Source of the DNA: Synechococcales cyanobacterium C42_A2020_086
GTDB taxonomy: Bacteria > Cyanobacteriota > Cyanobacteriia > Elainellales > Elainellaceae
DNA: 64,000 nucleotides
Assembly (NCBI GenBank): GCA_015272325.1
Contig: JACYLU010000038.1
Coordinates: forward strand, 1 to 64,000
Reading direction: 5' to 3'
A program made the position numbers and the translations under genes. Shown here piece after piece: positions 8,713 through 18,647 of the stretch. Within the stretch, counting starts at the first letter, position 1. Every line of letters begins with the position of its first letter. The notes below the pieces were generated by a model, which was not told the DNA's origin, did no database searches, and saw only the letters and a list, made by a program, of their open reading frames with translations.

Positions 8713-9960
8713 ATGAAACTCCTCTGTCTCAGTAATGGTCACGGAGAAGACATCATTGCATTGCGCATCCTGCAGGCACTGCAACAGCATTCCAGTCAGC
8801 TGCAGCTTGCAGCTTTGCCCATTGTAGGAGAGGGGCAAGCCTATCAGGATCACGGAATTCCGATTGTTGGTCCAGTCCAATCGATGCCCTCTGGTGGCTT
8901 CATCTATATGGATGGGCGGCAGCTCGTACGGGATTTGCAGGGAGGGTTGCTATCCCTGATACGCGCTCAGCTTAGGGCAGTCCGCACTTGGGCAAGCACC
9001 GGCGGCAGCATTCTAGCGGTCGGCGATATTGTGCCGCTGCTATTTGCCTGGTGGAGCGGTGCTCCCTACGCCTTTGTCGGCACGGCCAAATCAGAGTACT
9101 ACCTGCGGGACGAGCAGGGGCTGCTGCCTCGGCGCTCCTGGTTTGAACGCTTCGAGAGCTGGTCAGGCTCGGTTTACTTGCCTTGGGACCGGTGGCTCAT
9201 GCGGCATCGACGCTGTCGAGCTGTGTTTCCTCGCGACACCTTGACCACCCGCATCCTAAAAAAATGGGCCATTCCCGCTTTTGATCTGGGCAACCCAATG
9301 ATGGATGGACTAGAACCCACTGGATCGCTGCAATTGCCACCGACTGACGAGCAACCGCTGACGTTTGTGCTCTTGCCAGGCTCTCGTCCTCCCGAAGCCT
9401 ATGCGAACTGGCAGCTTCTGACTCAGGCTGTTTCGGCCCTGGTCATTAGCTTTGCCCGTCAGCGACCGCTGCTATTTCTCGCAGCCATTGCCCCGCAGCT
9501 AGACCTTGCTCCGCTGCAAAGACCATTAGAAACCTGCGGCTGGCGCTGTACGTCTTCAACTCCACACCCGCAGTTCACCCAATACAACGCCACCTTGGTT
9601 CTTACCCAAACGGCTTTCAGCGATTGTTTACACCAATCCGATTTCGCCCTTGCCATGGCTGGAACCGCAACCGAACAGTTTGTCGGCTTAGGTAAACCTG
9701 CCTTGATCTTTCCCGGTCAGGGGCCGCAGTTTACGCCGGCGTTTGCCGAAGCCCAAGCTCGGCTGCTAGGTCCCTCAGTGACGCTCGTGGAGCAACCTAG
9801 CCACGCCGCATCTGTAGTGCAAGCGTTGCTACACGATCCGGATCGCCTCCAGTTGATTCAAGCGAACGGGTTTCGCCGCATGGGCAGTGCGGGTGCGGCT
9901 CAGCGCATTGCCACTTGCCTACTCCAATGTCTGGAACACAACGAGCAGACGGTGAAGTAG
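8713..9960 (+). CDS. LpxB-related glycosyltransferase (TIGR03492-type)
   Basis: 415 residues. It starts MKLLCLSNGHGEDIIALRIL, the signature of the cyanobacterial family related to lipid-A-disaccharide synthase. A sugar-nucleotide-binding C-terminal half has LLPGSRPPEAYANW and AMAGTATEQFVGLGKPALIFPGQGPQFT. Cyanobacteria generally lack classical lipid A with Kdo, so this is best seen as a GT-B glycosyltransferase of unknown acceptor, possibly envelope glycolipid synthesis. GAGGATCC before the ATG is a plausible ribosome-binding site. It is divergent from the DUF3084 gene. Confidence 0.8.
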   Translation: MKLLCLSNGHGEDIIALRILQALQQHSSQLQLAALPIVGEGQAYQDHGIPIVGPVQSMPSGGFIYMDGRQLVRDLQGGLLSLIRAQLRAVRTWASTGGSILAVGDIVPLLFAWWSGAPYAFVGTAKSEYYLRDEQGLLPRRSWFERFESWSGSVYLPWDRWLMRHRRCRAVFPRDTLTTRILKKWAIPAFDLGNPMMDGLEPTGSLQLPPTDEQPLTFVLLPGSRPPEAYANWQLLTQAVSALVISFARQRPLLFLAAIAPQLDLAPLQRPLETCGWRCTSSTPHPQFTQYNATLVLTQTAFSDCLHQSDFALAMAGTATEQFVGLGKPALIFPGQGPQFTPAFAEAQARLLGPSVTLVEQPSHAASVVQALLHDPDRLQLIQANGFRRMGSAGAAQRIATCLLQCLEHNEQTVK

Positions 9961-10120
9961 TCACTAGGTAGTAACTTATAAGAAAGGTTGAAAAAACCAG
10001 ATTTCATGACAGAAGCTCATTAAGCTTAACATTAAGTCTGTGTGTCCGTTTCGGCGATGCCGTGCTCTAGCGCCGATGCTGTGCAGCCGATTCATCAAAA
10101 CCGATGCACTGCAACAGACG

Positions 10121-10160
10121 GATTAGAGCAGATTAGAACAAGATTAGAACAATAGATTAG
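10121..10160. repeat. Tandem GATTAGA(A)CA repeats, 10-13 bp period
   Basis: Units GATTAGAGCA, GATTAGAACAA, GATTAGAACAATA and a partial GATTAG follow head to tail from 10121. They directly precede the 14-bp repeat block. Confidence 0.75.
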
Positions 10161-10173
10161 CGCGATGGGTTCG

Positions 10174-10215
10174 CTAATGGATTGAGTCTAATGGATTGGG
10201 TCTAATGGATTGGGT
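10174..10215. repeat. Three 14-bp tandem repeats CTAATGGATTG(A/G)GT
   Basis: Copies at 10174-10187, 10188-10201 and 10202-10215; the last two are identical and the first differs by one base. They lie 50-90 bp before the GTG start of the pentapeptide-repeat gene. Confidence 0.9.
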
Positions 10216-10263
10216 GCCTCTTGCCGGTGTGTTCTCAAGTCGTCATAGATCTAGGAAGGTATC

Positions 10264-11223
10264 GTGAACACTCAAGAGTTGCTAAGTCGCTACCAACAGG
10301 GTGAACGAAATTTTAGAAGAGCCGATCTGCGCGGCGCATCTCTGGTCAACCGAGATCTGTCAGAAGCCGATTTCAGCGGTGCTGATCTGCGCGGTGCCAA
10401 TTTTTCTCGAGCGACGCTCAGAAGCGCAAACTTTACCGCAGCTAAAGTTGGACTGCAACAACACGAAAAAATTCTCTTGACCTCGGGGCTGGTGGCGTTA
10501 GCAGCGCTTCTAGGAGCCATCGCCGGACTGGTAGGCACCTTGGTCAATCTAGAACTGCGCACCTACACAGGTGCCTTTGAAGAAGTGATTGCCGGCTGGG
10601 CTATGGTCTGCCTGCTGCTGGGCTTTGCCCTGATCTCGGTTTTGGAAGGCATTGTTTCTGGCTTCAGTGTGTTTATGATTGCGTTTGTGGTGGCAGTAGG
10701 AGTAGCTGCCTTTGGTCCGATTGCCGCCACCATCATTCACCCACTGGCCTTTGCTATTTCCTCAGCGATCGCCCTAGCCATCACCATTATTTCGTCAGTC
10801 AGTGCCCTTACGGTTATCGCCATGATGGTCGTGCTGGCAGCCGCTCGGGCCTTTAATTTAGCGACCGCCCTTGGCGTAGCAGCAGCCTATCTCCTTACGT
10901 TTCTGTTCAGTGTCGTTACTACCGATATCATGACGTCAGTAGTGCCCGTCATTCCTTGCGTCATGCTGCTGAGTGCCTATCTGGGCTGGCGGGCTATGCA
11001 TGGCGATAATCGGCATCGGCTATTTCGCTGGGTATCAACCGCTTTGATCATGAATTGGGGCACTCGATTTCGGGAAGCAGACTTGACCTACGCGCGTTTT
11101 ACATCCAGTCAGCTCAACAACATTGATCTGCGCGGTGCCATCCTCAAGCAGGTGACTTGGGAAGCAGAAGAGGGCGGAGAGCCTCCCGTCATCAGCACAG
11201 GCAAGCCCTATCAGCGGTTATAG
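10264..11223 (+). CDS. Pentapeptide-repeat integral membrane protein, copy 1
   Basis: 319 residues, GTG start after AGGAAGG. About 60 N-terminal residues form pentapeptide repeats (A-D/N-L/F-x-x type: RADLRGASLVNRDLSEADFSG and on). A block of roughly six hydrophobic helices (about 75-245) follows, then a short second pentapeptide stretch (READLTYARFTSSQLNNIDLRGAIL). Pentapeptide repeats form a right-handed beta helix; here two cytosolic caps flank a membrane core. Function is unknown, and I do not recognise the membrane domain as a transporter family. The next gene is a paralogue with the same three-part layout, so this is a tandem duplication. Confidence 0.8.
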   Translation: MNTQELLSRYQQGERNFRRADLRGASLVNRDLSEADFSGADLRGANFSRATLRSANFTAAKVGLQQHEKILLTSGLVALAALLGAIAGLVGTLVNLELRTYTGAFEEVIAGWAMVCLLLGFALISVLEGIVSGFSVFMIAFVVAVGVAAFGPIAATIIHPLAFAISSAIALAITIISSVSALTVIAMMVVLAAARAFNLATALGVAAAYLLTFLFSVVTTDIMTSVVPVIPCVMLLSAYLGWRAMHGDNRHRLFRWVSTALIMNWGTRFREADLTYARFTSSQLNNIDLRGAILKQVTWEAEEGGEPPVISTGKPYQRL

Positions 11224-11541
11224 CCCAGCGACTTTCTTCATCGCAGTGGAACAAACCTCTAAGATAAGTTAGTCTTTGAGTAAATAGGTCTGTGGAGATC
11301 GTACTGGTCTTGGTTTTAACTGGCCTTTGCGATGAGCAGGCTGTCCAGCACAGCAGTCCTGCCGATTTCCCTGTTGATTAGAGCAATGCGAGCAATCAAA
11401 CAAATGATTTTTCTCGTTTAAGGGAAGGAAGATAGCTTTGTTCGGTTGAATTGCATTTCATCCACTCCAATTGAATTCGTGCGCCAACAGTTGTGGGGTC
11501 TCTACCGCTTATGTCTACGCAACTGTGATTGAGGTGACGCT
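11224..11541. other. Spacer between pentapeptide-repeat paralogues
   Basis: 318-bp spacer without a convincing gene or strong terminator. It ends with GAGGTGA (11532-11538) as ribosome-binding site for the second paralogue. The length suggests that the second copy has its own promoter. Confidence 0.5.
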
Positions 11542-12477
11542 ATGAGGATCATGCGGACGGAAGAAATCCTGTGGCTCTATGAATTAGGGGAAAGAAACTT
11601 TAAACGCCAAAATTTACGGGGAAAATCGTTTCGGGGTGAAGACTTGTCTGGGGTAGATTTTAGTGGCTCAGACATTCGCGGTGCAGACTTTACAAACGCC
11701 ATTCTGCGAGGCACTAACTTCACCAATGTAATTGCCGGGCTACAGAAACGGCAGGCCATAGCGCTGGTGATCATTTTACTGAGTTTGGCCGTGGTGCTGG
11801 GAGTAGTGACCGGCGGGGTGGATATCCTGTCGCAACTGCAGACGCCCGTCCTGCCTGCCGACTCGGAGAGCACCTTTCTCTTCTGGATGACGCCGCTGCT
11901 GCTGCTCGCTTTCTGCTTGGTTTCCTTAAACCAAGGCATGGCGATTGGCTTCTGTGTATTTATTGGCGGGTTTGTGTTGGCGGGTTTTGTGGGACTGGTC
12001 AGTCCTGCGGGAGTGCCCTTCTCTGGGAAAATGGCACTACTCATCACCGTCACGTCCCTAGTCACTGCGACGACTGCCAGCCTCGGTGCTCTAACGCTAG
12101 CCGCAATTCTAGCGTTTCGTCGGACTGTGGCAGTGACCATGGTGCTCGGGTTTGTGCTCGCGTTCGGGATAACGCTAGGGGTTGCGCATACGCTAGTGCA
12201 AACAAGCGTGCAGGCGTCCACCATTGCCACCCTAGTTACGGTATTGTTGCTCAGTCTCTATATTGGCTGGCGAGCAATGCGCGGTGATCGGCGGCATCTA
12301 TTAACGTGGACGGTAGCAAGCCTAATTGCAACCCACTGGGGCACAAGCTTTCGCAATGCCGATCTCACCCACGCCAACTTCAGCCGCGCCACTCTGCGCA
12401 GTACCAATTTTCGGGGAGCCTTGCTACTCAATACTCAGTGGGGAGAAACCGTAGGCGTGATTCCGGTCCGCCTCTAA
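11542..12477 (+). CDS. Pentapeptide-repeat integral membrane protein, copy 2
   Basis: 311 residues, ATG start preceded by GAGGTGA. Same architecture as the upstream gene: N-terminal pentapeptide repeats (GKSFRGEDLSGVDFSGSDIRG), about six membrane helices, and a C-terminal repeat stretch (RNADLTHANFSRATLRSTNFRG). Shared phrases across the pair include GERNF(R/K)R, YLGWRAM/YIGWRAM with G-D-(N/R)-R-H, and NWGTRFR/HWGTSFR, so the two are clear paralogues although diverged. Tandem retention suggests related, non-identical roles or hetero-oligomers; that is inference. Confidence 0.8.
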   Translation: MRIMRTEEILWLYELGERNFKRQNLRGKSFRGEDLSGVDFSGSDIRGADFTNAILRGTNFTNVIAGLQKRQAIALVIILLSLAVVLGVVTGGVDILSQLQTPVLPADSESTFLFWMTPLLLLAFCLVSLNQGMAIGFCVFIGGFVLAGFVGLVSPAGVPFSGKMALLITVTSLVTATTASLGALTLAAILAFRRTVAVTMVLGFVLAFGITLGVAHTLVQTSVQASTIATLVTVLLLSLYIGWRAMRGDRRHLLTWTVASLIATHWGTSFRNADLTHANFSRATLRSTNFRGALLLNTQWGETVGVIPVRL

Positions 12478-12674
12478 AGGGTGAACGCAGTTCATTCTGT
12501 GCTGCCAAGGCCCATAGCGGCTCGCTTTCATGGATCATGATGAGCCATTCATGTAAGTCAATGTAAGGGGAATAAAGAGCCAGTAGTGAGTTATGAGTTG
12601 GTTATTTTTTATCTAGCTAAATGAGGTAAATCCAGCCATTGGCCTTAACTCGCAGCCGTACCGCTCAAGCACGA

Positions 12675-12713
12675 TGTATTGAGTTGTTTTGAGTTGTTTG
12701 TATTGAGTTGTTT
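12675..12713. repeat. Three copies of TTGAGTTGTTT
   Basis: The 11-mer occurs at 12679-12689, 12689-12699 and 12703-12713, the outer copies preceded by GTA. It lies in the gap between the convergent pentapeptide-repeat and ComB-like genes, 38 bp beyond the stop of the latter. Confidence 0.8.
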
Positions 12714-12751
12714 AACTTGGTTTGATTTTGTGCTTGACTTGATCGGTCCCG

Positions 12752-13498
12752 TCAGGACTGCTTAATCAAAATGCCTGGCTGGCTCTGAATCGGCAGCACG
12801 TCTAAGATGTCTACCTCAGAGCAATATTTTAGATCATCGTGGCAGTCGAGCCGCAGTAGCCGCTGTCCGTGGCTTGCTCGATGCATCAAGCCCAGCAAAT
12901 CATGCTGCCACTGAGAATAGAGCGCGATTGCCCCAAACACTTCATCATTAGCTGCGATCTCCGTCCCATTGTGACCCTGCAGTTCTCCTTGCTGCAAGAG
13001 CTGATGAGCAATCGCACCGGCGCACACGGTATCTTCCAGGGAAAAGCTGCCTTCCCATCCTGATCCGACAATCCACACGGTTTCGGGTCGATGCTGCAGC
13101 AAAAACTCGACCACAGCAGCGCGGTTGATCAACGCTGCCGTCAGCACGATTTCGGCGTTTTGAATGCGTTCTAGGCAGCGCGTTCCGTTTGTGGTGCTGA
13201 TGAACAGCCGCCGCCCTTTCACTATATCGGCTGTGCAATCGAGAGGAGAATTGCCCAGGTCGCAGCCGGGCACCTTCGCCCCTCCCCGCTCTCCTGCCCG
13301 CAAGCGCTTTTCGGGCGACCAATGCTCGCTGACTTGCATCAGTTCATCCATGCTGCTGAAAACTTGCACGGCTTCCGCACCGGCAGCTAGGGCAGTCGCC
13401 ATTGTTGTCGTTGCCCGCAATACATCAACTGCAATGGCGCAGTCGGGCAGAGTATTGGTGGGCGTGAGTTCGGGCGTATGAAAGATAAATAATTTCAC
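12752..13498 (-). CDS. ComB family (2-phosphosulfolactate phosphatase-like) protein
   Basis: About 248 residues. Family motifs are [17 protein letters not shown] (about 25-41), [20 protein letters not shown] and [12 protein letters not shown]. ComB removes phosphate from 2-phosphosulfolactate in coenzyme M synthesis in archaea. Homologues are widespread in cyanobacteria, which are not known to make coenzyme M, so the substrate here is uncertain. The start is taken at GTG 13498 ([11 protein letters not shown]), the conserved N-terminus; a TTG at 13537 would add 13 unlikely residues. No good ribosome-binding site is seen. Confidence 0.75.
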   Translation of the reverse strand: MKLFIFHTPELTPTNTLPDCAIAVDVLRATTTMATALAAGAEAVQVFSSMDELMQVSEHWSPEKRLRAGERGGAKVPGCDLGNSPLDCTADIVKGRRLFISTTNGTRCLERIQNAEIVLTAALINRAAVVEFLLQHRPETVWIVGSGWEGSFSLEDTVCAGAIAHQLLQQGELQGHNGTEIAANDEVFGAIALYSQWQHDLLGLMHRASHGQRLLRLDCHDDLKYCSEVDILDVLPIQSQPGILIKQS

Positions 13499-13818
13499 AA
13501 GTGAGAAGGGTAGGTTTTCAGAACGAAGACAAGTCAAAAAGCGGCGGGTTCAGGATAGTGGACTAGTCCTTCAGTGCGCCGTAACAGTAGAATGACGTTC
13601 CCCAACACAAATCTTAGACGCCTTCAGATACTTCATTCTATCGGCTATTGCAACTGAATTCAGTCGATCAGCACACTGGCAGATATCAGAAAGCATGACT
13701 CTTTGCCGCAGGATCTATAAGAATTGCTTTATGGAAACAGGCTATTTCATAGAACAAAAGTAATAAAGGAGAGTAATAAAGGAGTTGCTCTGCCGATGGC
13801 GCGGCGGTTGGGGTTGCC
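13499..13818. other. Spacer between two minus-strand genes
   Basis: About 320 bp between the ComB-like gene and the stop of the debranching enzyme gene. It holds a perfect 13-bp tandem repeat at 13759-13784 and no supportable gene. Confidence 0.5.
13759..13784. repeat. Perfect 13-bp tandem repeat AGTAATAAAGGAG
   Basis: Two identical copies at 13759-13771 and 13772-13784, downstream of the debranching enzyme gene. Confidence 0.9.
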
Positions 13819-15849
13819 CTAGCGTTCGGTTGCGATCCAAGCCCGCAGCACTTCTGCAACAGTCCAGGCTTGAGCAATGCAGCCCCGAGGTGTCATCGGA
13901 GCATCGCCATCAAAAATTTCGCTGAGGCTACCCACGCCGTGGGCTGCCAAGTGGTCTGCCATGGGGACTAGAAACTGTCGAGCTTGATTGGGGTCACCAT
14001 ACACCCGCAGATGAGCAATGGCAAAGGGTCCGAGCAGCCATCCCCAGACTGTTCCCTGATGATAGGCACCATCCCGCTGGCGAGGGTCGCCTCCGTAATG
14101 CCCCTGATACTGCGGATGATCGGGTGCAAGGGAGCGCAAGCCGTAGGAAGTCAGCAATGCCCGCCCGCACGCATCCACCACGCCCCGCTGCTGCCCAGGC
14201 GTCAGCGGACTTTCCGGTAGAGAAACGGCAAAAATTTGGTTAGGGCGCAGTGAGTCATCGGGTCCCGTTGGTGTGTCCAGCACATCGTAGCAATAGCCGA
14301 CATCCGGATTCCAGAATCGCACAAAGCGGGCCAGGGTGCGGTCAGCAATGGCTTCGTATTCCTGGTGCGGTTTACCTAGCAGACGAGCAACCTTCGCCAT
14401 AATCCGCAGAGCATTGTACCAGAGGGCGTTGATCTCAATAGGTTTGCCGATGCGCGGCGTTACCACCCAATCTCCAACTTTCGCGTCCATCCAGGTCAAC
14501 TGCGTGCCTGGCTCTCCAGCATAGAGCAACCCATCGGCGGGGTCGAGATGAATATTAAAGCGGGTACCGCGACAGTGCCACTCGATGATGTCTGCCAAAA
14601 TGGGGAACAGCTCCATGAGCAGGTCATCATCCTGGGTTGCTCGGTAATACTGCTGAATGGCTTCAAAGTACCAGAGCGTCGCGTCTACGGTGTTGTATTC
14701 TGGAGTTTCTCCAGCATCGGGAAACCGATTGGGCAACATGCCTTGACTGACATACTGCGAGAAAGTGCGCAGGATTAAGCGGGCAATCTCGGGTCGTCCG
14801 GTGGCCAAGGTCAGCCCTGGCAGACTGATCATCGTGTCGCGTCCCCAATCGCTGAACCAGGGATAGCCGGCAATCAGGGTTTTGCCGTTCAGCAAATCGG
14901 CCGATTCTACAGCTGGATCGCTGGGTTCGGAGCGCTGTAGGGTGGGGGGAACTGTGCGAGTGACAATAAACTGATCGGCCGCCAAGACGAGTTGATTCAG
15001 CCAGGGAGCCGGCTCCTTGGTACCCAGAGGACGGCTCGTGCGCCAAAAGTTCAGCAGTTTCTGTTCGTAATTCTGGCGTTGTTTCAGGGCAGCCATACCA
15101 TTGAGGTCGGGAGTGGCCTCTGTGCTGGCTACTAATGTCAGAGACTCACCAGGATACAGCGTGAGGTGAAAGGTAGCAACATGCAGATGGTCTTCCCGAT
15201 CGCTGAGACCTCGATAGCGTTCTAGGGCAAGGTCAAACCCGTAGTACCAATCGTGTAGCGTTAGGACCTCCGCCCGATCGCTCAGCAGATACAACGGTAC
15301 TGCATCGGGAAAGGCAACCACCTGGATGCCTTGGTCTACTCGCTCTACGGCCATCTGCCAGCCCCAACTGCGGATGCTGCCATGATGATCGCGGTAATTC
15401 ACCAGCGCTTTCATCATCAGCGCCAAAGGCTGACTCGCTCGCAGCAGTTCATAGGTAATATAGGTGGTGTTGGCTCCTTGCTGCATCCAGATGCGTTTTT
15501 GCAGCAGAGCGTCCCCACAGGCATAATGCCAGGTCGGGACAGTACCGTCTAATTGAAAGTGCTCAATGTGCCGATAACCCTGGGGATCGATTTTGCCGTC
15601 CGACCAGCGATCCGTTCCCAAAGGATAAACCTGATGGTGGTAGTGGACAATCTCCTCTACTTTCGTCAACATTAACGTTCGCCCCAATGGGGGAGCAAGG
15701 GCAGCTATCAATAATCCGTGATAGCGTCGAGTCAGCACCCCTGCTACAGTTCCTGAAGCATACCCACCGATGCCATTGGTCACGAGCCACTCTCGTGATG
15801 CAGCGATATCAAAATCACCGCAGATTTCTCGTCCGAATGCAATGCCCAT
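13819..15849 (-). CDS. Amylo-alpha-1,6-glucosidase (GH133 glycogen debranching enzyme)
   Basis: 676 residues. The N-terminal domain carries the archaeal/bacterial GDE signature ([29 protein letters not shown], about 18-46). The C-terminal (alpha/alpha)6 catalytic domain from about residue 290 has [41 protein letters not shown] and [11 protein letters not shown]. It hydrolyses alpha-1,6 branches in glycogen or limit dextrin. This debrancher type coexists in cyanobacteria with GlgX; the GH57 branching enzyme at 32 kb is its logical counterpart. The ATG at 15849 lacks a strong ribosome-binding site. Confidence 0.88.
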   Translation of the reverse strand: MGIAFGREICGDFDIAASREWLVTNGIGGYASGTVAGVLTRRYHGLLIAALAPPLGRTLMLTKVEEIVHYHHQVYPLGTDRWSDGKIDPQGYRHIEHFQLDGTVPTWHYACGDALLQKRIWMQQGANTTYITYELLRASQPLALMMKALVNYRDHHGSIRSWGWQMAVERVDQGIQVVAFPDAVPLYLLSDRAEVLTLHDWYYGFDLALERYRGLSDREDHLHVATFHLTLYPGESLTLVASTEATPDLNGMAALKQRQNYEQKLLNFWRTSRPLGTKEPAPWLNQLVLAADQFIVTRTVPPTLQRSEPSDPAVESADLLNGKTLIAGYPWFSDWGRDTMISLPGLTLATGRPEIARLILRTFSQYVSQGMLPNRFPDAGETPEYNTVDATLWYFEAIQQYYRATQDDDLLMELFPILADIIEWHCRGTRFNIHLDPADGLLYAGEPGTQLTWMDAKVGDWVVTPRIGKPIEINALWYNALRIMAKVARLLGKPHQEYEAIADRTLARFVRFWNPDVGYCYDVLDTPTGPDDSLRPNQIFAVSLPESPLTPGQQRGVVDACGRALLTSYGLRSLAPDHPQYQGHYGGDPRQRDGAYHQGTVWGWLLGPFAIAHLRVYGDPNQARQFLVPMADHLAAHGVGSLSEIFDGDAPMTPRGCIAQAWTVAEVLRAWIATER

Positions 15850-15948
15850 GAGAAGAAAAAACGCTTGTGTAAATCAGGGTCGCTGAACTTGCTATTTAGA
15901 GTATGGGGCGCGATTGCATAGGAATACTGAACCGATACTTAAGAAATT

Positions 15949-15980
15949 CATAAACACTCACATAAACACTAATAAACGCT
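15949..15980. repeat. Imperfect tandem repeat CATAAACACT upstream of coaX
   Basis: CATAAACACT at 15949-15958 and 15961-15970, then AATAAACGCT at 15971-15980. AAGGATAG follows as the likely ribosome-binding site region of the next gene. Confidence 0.75.
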
Positions 15981-15996
15981 AAGGATAGTCCGTTTC

Positions 15997-16785
15997 ATGA
16001 ACCTCCGAGATCAGGCGTGGCTGGCATTGCTAATTGGCAACTCCCGGCTGCACTGGGCTTGGTTTCAGACGGGTAGGTTGCAGCAAGCCTGGGATACCGC
16101 CCATCTGTCTCCTGAAGCTATTGCGGTATTGCTGGATCATCACGTTGACTTGCAGATCTGCCACGTAGCCCCTCCGGATCAAGCGAGGGTGCCCCTGTCC
16201 TTGCCGCTTGTGCTCGCTTCCGTTGTGCCTGCCCAGCTCCCGCTCTGGCAAGCCTATGCCAACACTTATACGATCCACCTAGAGCATATTCCCCTACAGG
16301 GGCTGTATCCCACCCTAGGCATTGATCGAGCCTTGGCACTGCTAGGAGCCGCAAAAACCTATGGATTCCCCGTCCTCGTCATCGACGCTGGTACCAGCCT
16401 GACCTTCACTGGTTTGGATCATCAGCGCCGGCTCGTGGGTGGAGCAATTTTGCCTGGACTAGGGCTGCAGTTACGTTCCCTAGCGCAGCACACAGCTGCC
16501 TTACCGTTGATACCGTCACCCGCTGACTCCCTGCCTCTCCGCTGGGCGACCCACACCGAAGCAGCGATGCAGAGTGGCGTTGTTTACACCCTGCTTGCCG
16601 GGCTGCGCGACTTTATCGCCGCATGGCAGCAGCAATTTGCGGAGACTAAGATTATCCTCACCGGCGGTGACGCTCCGCTGATCGCAGTGTTACTCCGGCA
16701 GCAATCTCCAGAGTTAGCTGCTGTCATTCAGGTCGATTTGCAGCTCATTTTTTTGGGCATGCAGCAGGTAGTCGCCCAACAGTAA
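15997..16785 (+). CDS. coaX: Type III pantothenate kinase
   Basis: 262 residues of the ASKHA fold. The phosphate-binding N-terminus is LLIGNSRLHWAWF rather than the usual DxGNT motif; as I recall this is common in cyanobacterial CoaX. The pantothenate/catalytic region has GIDRALALLGA, VIDAGTSLTFT (about 128-138, Asp retained) and VGGAILPGLGLQLRSL, then the C-terminal ILTGGDAPLI. It phosphorylates pantothenate, the first step of coenzyme A synthesis. The first acidic residue of the classical P-loop is absent, which deserves note but does not by itself imply inactivity. Confidence 0.85.
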   Translation: MNLRDQAWLALLIGNSRLHWAWFQTGRLQQAWDTAHLSPEAIAVLLDHHVDLQICHVAPPDQARVPLSLPLVLASVVPAQLPLWQAYANTYTIHLEHIPLQGLYPTLGIDRALALLGAAKTYGFPVLVIDAGTSLTFTGLDHQRRLVGGAILPGLGLQLRSLAQHTAALPLIPSPADSLPLRWATHTEAAMQSGVVYTLLAGLRDFIAAWQQQFAETKIILTGGDAPLIAVLLRQQSPELAAVIQVDLQLIFLGMQQVVAQQ

Positions 16786-17297
16786 GCAACTCAGTATAGG
16801 TTGGCAGGGCAATGCCAGAAGCTACTACTGCCCAGCTAGAGGCCGGTGAAATCCCTAGCCGACCAGCTTGTTACCCATAAAAACCACTGCTTTATTCGGG
16901 TAAAGCTGCAAGAGGTTGCGGATGCAAGAGCCGAATCCATAAAACCCGCTAGTTGTGATGCAGAAGCATTGTTGTGATGCAGAAGCATTATTTATTTAAT
17001 GCATAACAGAATAAAATTGCGTAACAGATTAACAAATACAAGATAGGCACTTCATTAACATAGTTGAGGCAATCTTGGTAATATTGCTGAGCCTGTTTTG
17101 AATTCCATACAGAATTACCTACCGTGAAAGTTCAGGCAGTAGTGATTTAGAAAAGATTTAGAAAATAAGACAAGTTACGAAAAAGAGAGTTCTTGAGAGC
17201 GATGAGGGGAATCAATCATTACAATCAACCGTGCAAGGCGAAACCCGCTCAGCAGGTGGTCCAAGTGCAAAGTATCCTAGGAGCGAATAGGATTCAG
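16786..17297. other. AT-rich 512-bp spacer between coaX and acyl-ACP reductase
   Basis: No convincing gene. It contains the perfect 19-bp tandem repeat at 16952-16989, an AT-rich tract at about 16985-17200, and a short hairpin ATCCTA (17274-17279)/TAGGAT (17288-17293) just past the reductase stop, without a clear T-run. The genes converge here, so the space could hold an unrecognised small RNA. Confidence 0.5.
16952..16989. repeat. Perfect 19-bp tandem repeat
   Basis: GTTGTGATGCAGAAGCATT occurs at 16952-16970 and again at 16971-16989 with no mismatch. This is the longest exact tandem duplication I found in the window. Confidence 0.95.
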
Positions 17298-18335
17298 CTA
17301 GGCTAATCCTGGACCCGAGAGCAAAAGTGGTCGAAACCCGTGCTTGATAGAAACCTGCCCAATTAAATCCATTTTGTCTAGGGTGATTTGATTTCGTCCC
17401 CAGGAAAAGTTGGTATAGAGTTTCTCGAATTCCAGCAGCATGGACTCAGCAAAACAGGCAAAGAGCTGTCGAGCGGGCACATCCATGTTCACAATGCGCA
17501 TAATTCGCCAGTCAATATCAAGCGAATGCTCCACGATGCCACCATTCAGCACCGATACGCCTGGATGTTTCACCGTATTGCCTAAATTCTTGGGATAGCC
17601 GCCGTCAATCAACAGACAGGGCTGCTTCAGAGTAGTGGGATCGATCTCCACACCTTTAGGCATACTAGCGACCCAAACTACAATGTCTGCCTGAGGCAGC
17701 GCCTCCTCTAGCGACATGATTTTGCCGCGGCCGAGTTCATCCTGTAACTGCTGCAGTCGTTCCTGATTGCGAGCAATTAATAGCAGCTCTGCGACATCGG
17801 TGCGAGCATTCAGCCAGCGGCATACGGCGCTGCCAATATCCCCTGTTGCCCCACAGACCGCTACTGTGGCTTGCGAGAGATCAATGCCCATCTGCTTGGA
17901 GGCTTGTTCAACTTGGCGGCAGATGATGTAGGCTGTGTGAGTATTGCCCGTGGTGAACCGCTCGAACTCCAGCTTGACGTTGCGCACTTGGCGAATCTGC
18001 TGCAAATTAAAGTTCTCGAAAATAATCGATGAGAAGCCACCCAGGGCTGTAATGTTGATGCCATGCTTCTGGGCATGGGCCATGGCGTTGATGATTTTGC
18101 GGGTAGCGGCTTTAATGCGGCGCGTCGCCAGCATCTCTGGCAAAAAGCAAGACTCAACGTATCGTCCCTCAATTTGCTGTCCCGTTGTACTGGTGACGGT
18201 AATCGTGTCAACAATTTGCGGCGGCGCACTACACCAGAAATCTAGACCCTGGTCGGCGTATTCCGGATATCCCAGTTCGCGGGCAACTGATTGGGCATGT
18301 TCCAAACTCGTAAGATGACCGATTAAACCAAACAT
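17298..18335 (-). CDS. Long-chain acyl-ACP reductase (AAR)
   Basis: 345 residues. The N-terminus [35 protein letters not shown] is characteristic. The NADP-binding Rossmann motif is [17 protein letters not shown] (about 158-174), and the cysteine in [10 protein letters not shown] is residue 294, the position of the acyl-thioester cysteine known in the Synechococcus enzyme. It reduces fatty acyl-ACP to fatty aldehyde, the first step of cyanobacterial alkane synthesis. The partner aldehyde-deformylating oxygenase gene, usually directly upstream, is absent; an unrelated ABC ATPase gene lies there. accA, often downstream, is absent too. Confidence 0.9.
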   Translation of the reverse strand: MFGLIGHLTSLEHAQSVARELGYPEYADQGLDFWCSAPPQIVDTITVTSTTGQQIEGRYVESCFLPEMLATRRIKAATRKIINAMAHAQKHGINITALGGFSSIIFENFNLQQIRQVRNVKLEFERFTTGNTHTAYIICRQVEQASKQMGIDLSQATVAVCGATGDIGSAVCRWLNARTDVAELLLIARNQERLQQLQDELGRGKIMSLEEALPQADIVVWVASMPKGVEIDPTTLKQPCLLIDGGYPKNLGNTVKHPGVSVLNGGIVEHSLDIDWRIMRIVNMDVPARQLFACFAESMLLEFEKLYTNFSWGRNQITLDKMDLIGQVSIKHGFRPLLLSGPGLA

Positions 18336-18647
18336 GGACAGCTCTGCGTCAGCCTGCTAAATCAAGGAGTTAAGTGAATTAACCTATACGCAATGCAGTC
18401 TAAGGCGACACGGAGCAATCCCACGCAACGGCGGGAAAGGGGAAGCCAGAGAGCGCTGAAGCGTTTAGGGTAAATCCTCTTAAGAATACTACACAAAATT
18501 GACCGTTAAAAATCAAACTCGGCATAGATCTATCGCAAGAGAGACCGGGGGAACGGCGCGCAGCGAGGGGATGAACCAAACGTCGGAGGCTGCTAATGAC
18601 ACCTGCACCGTCTGTCGTTCCAGCATTGGCTGTAGCAAAACCACCCA
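18336..18647. other. Spacer with a possible coupled small ORF on the minus strand
   Basis: 312 bp between the ABC ATPase and the acyl-ACP reductase, both on the minus strand. The ATPase stop overlaps an ATG (TGATG at 18646-18650) that opens a frame of 82 residues ending at 18400, starting MGGFATANAGTTDGAG. Its later part looks like random translation, so a real gene is doubtful. No other gene is seen. Confidence 0.3.

Larger units (their letters stand above)
9961..10263. other. Repeat-bearing leader before the pentapeptide-repeat gene
   Basis: 303-bp spacer with no gene. Its right half is built from two different tandem repeat blocks (10121-10160 and 10174-10215). AGGAAGG at 10254-10260 is the ribosome-binding site of the next gene. 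Confidence 0.6.

Noticed and set aside
10121-10215. CRISPR-like repeat array
   Set aside because: The repeats are 10-14 bp, directly adjacent without spacers, and not palindromic; no cas gene is nearby. These are simple tandem duplications.
16786-17297. Remnant of an aldehyde-deformylating oxygenase near the acyl-ACP reductase
   Set aside because: The spacer has no frame resembling the ferritin-like oxygenase, and it lies downstream rather than upstream of the reductase.
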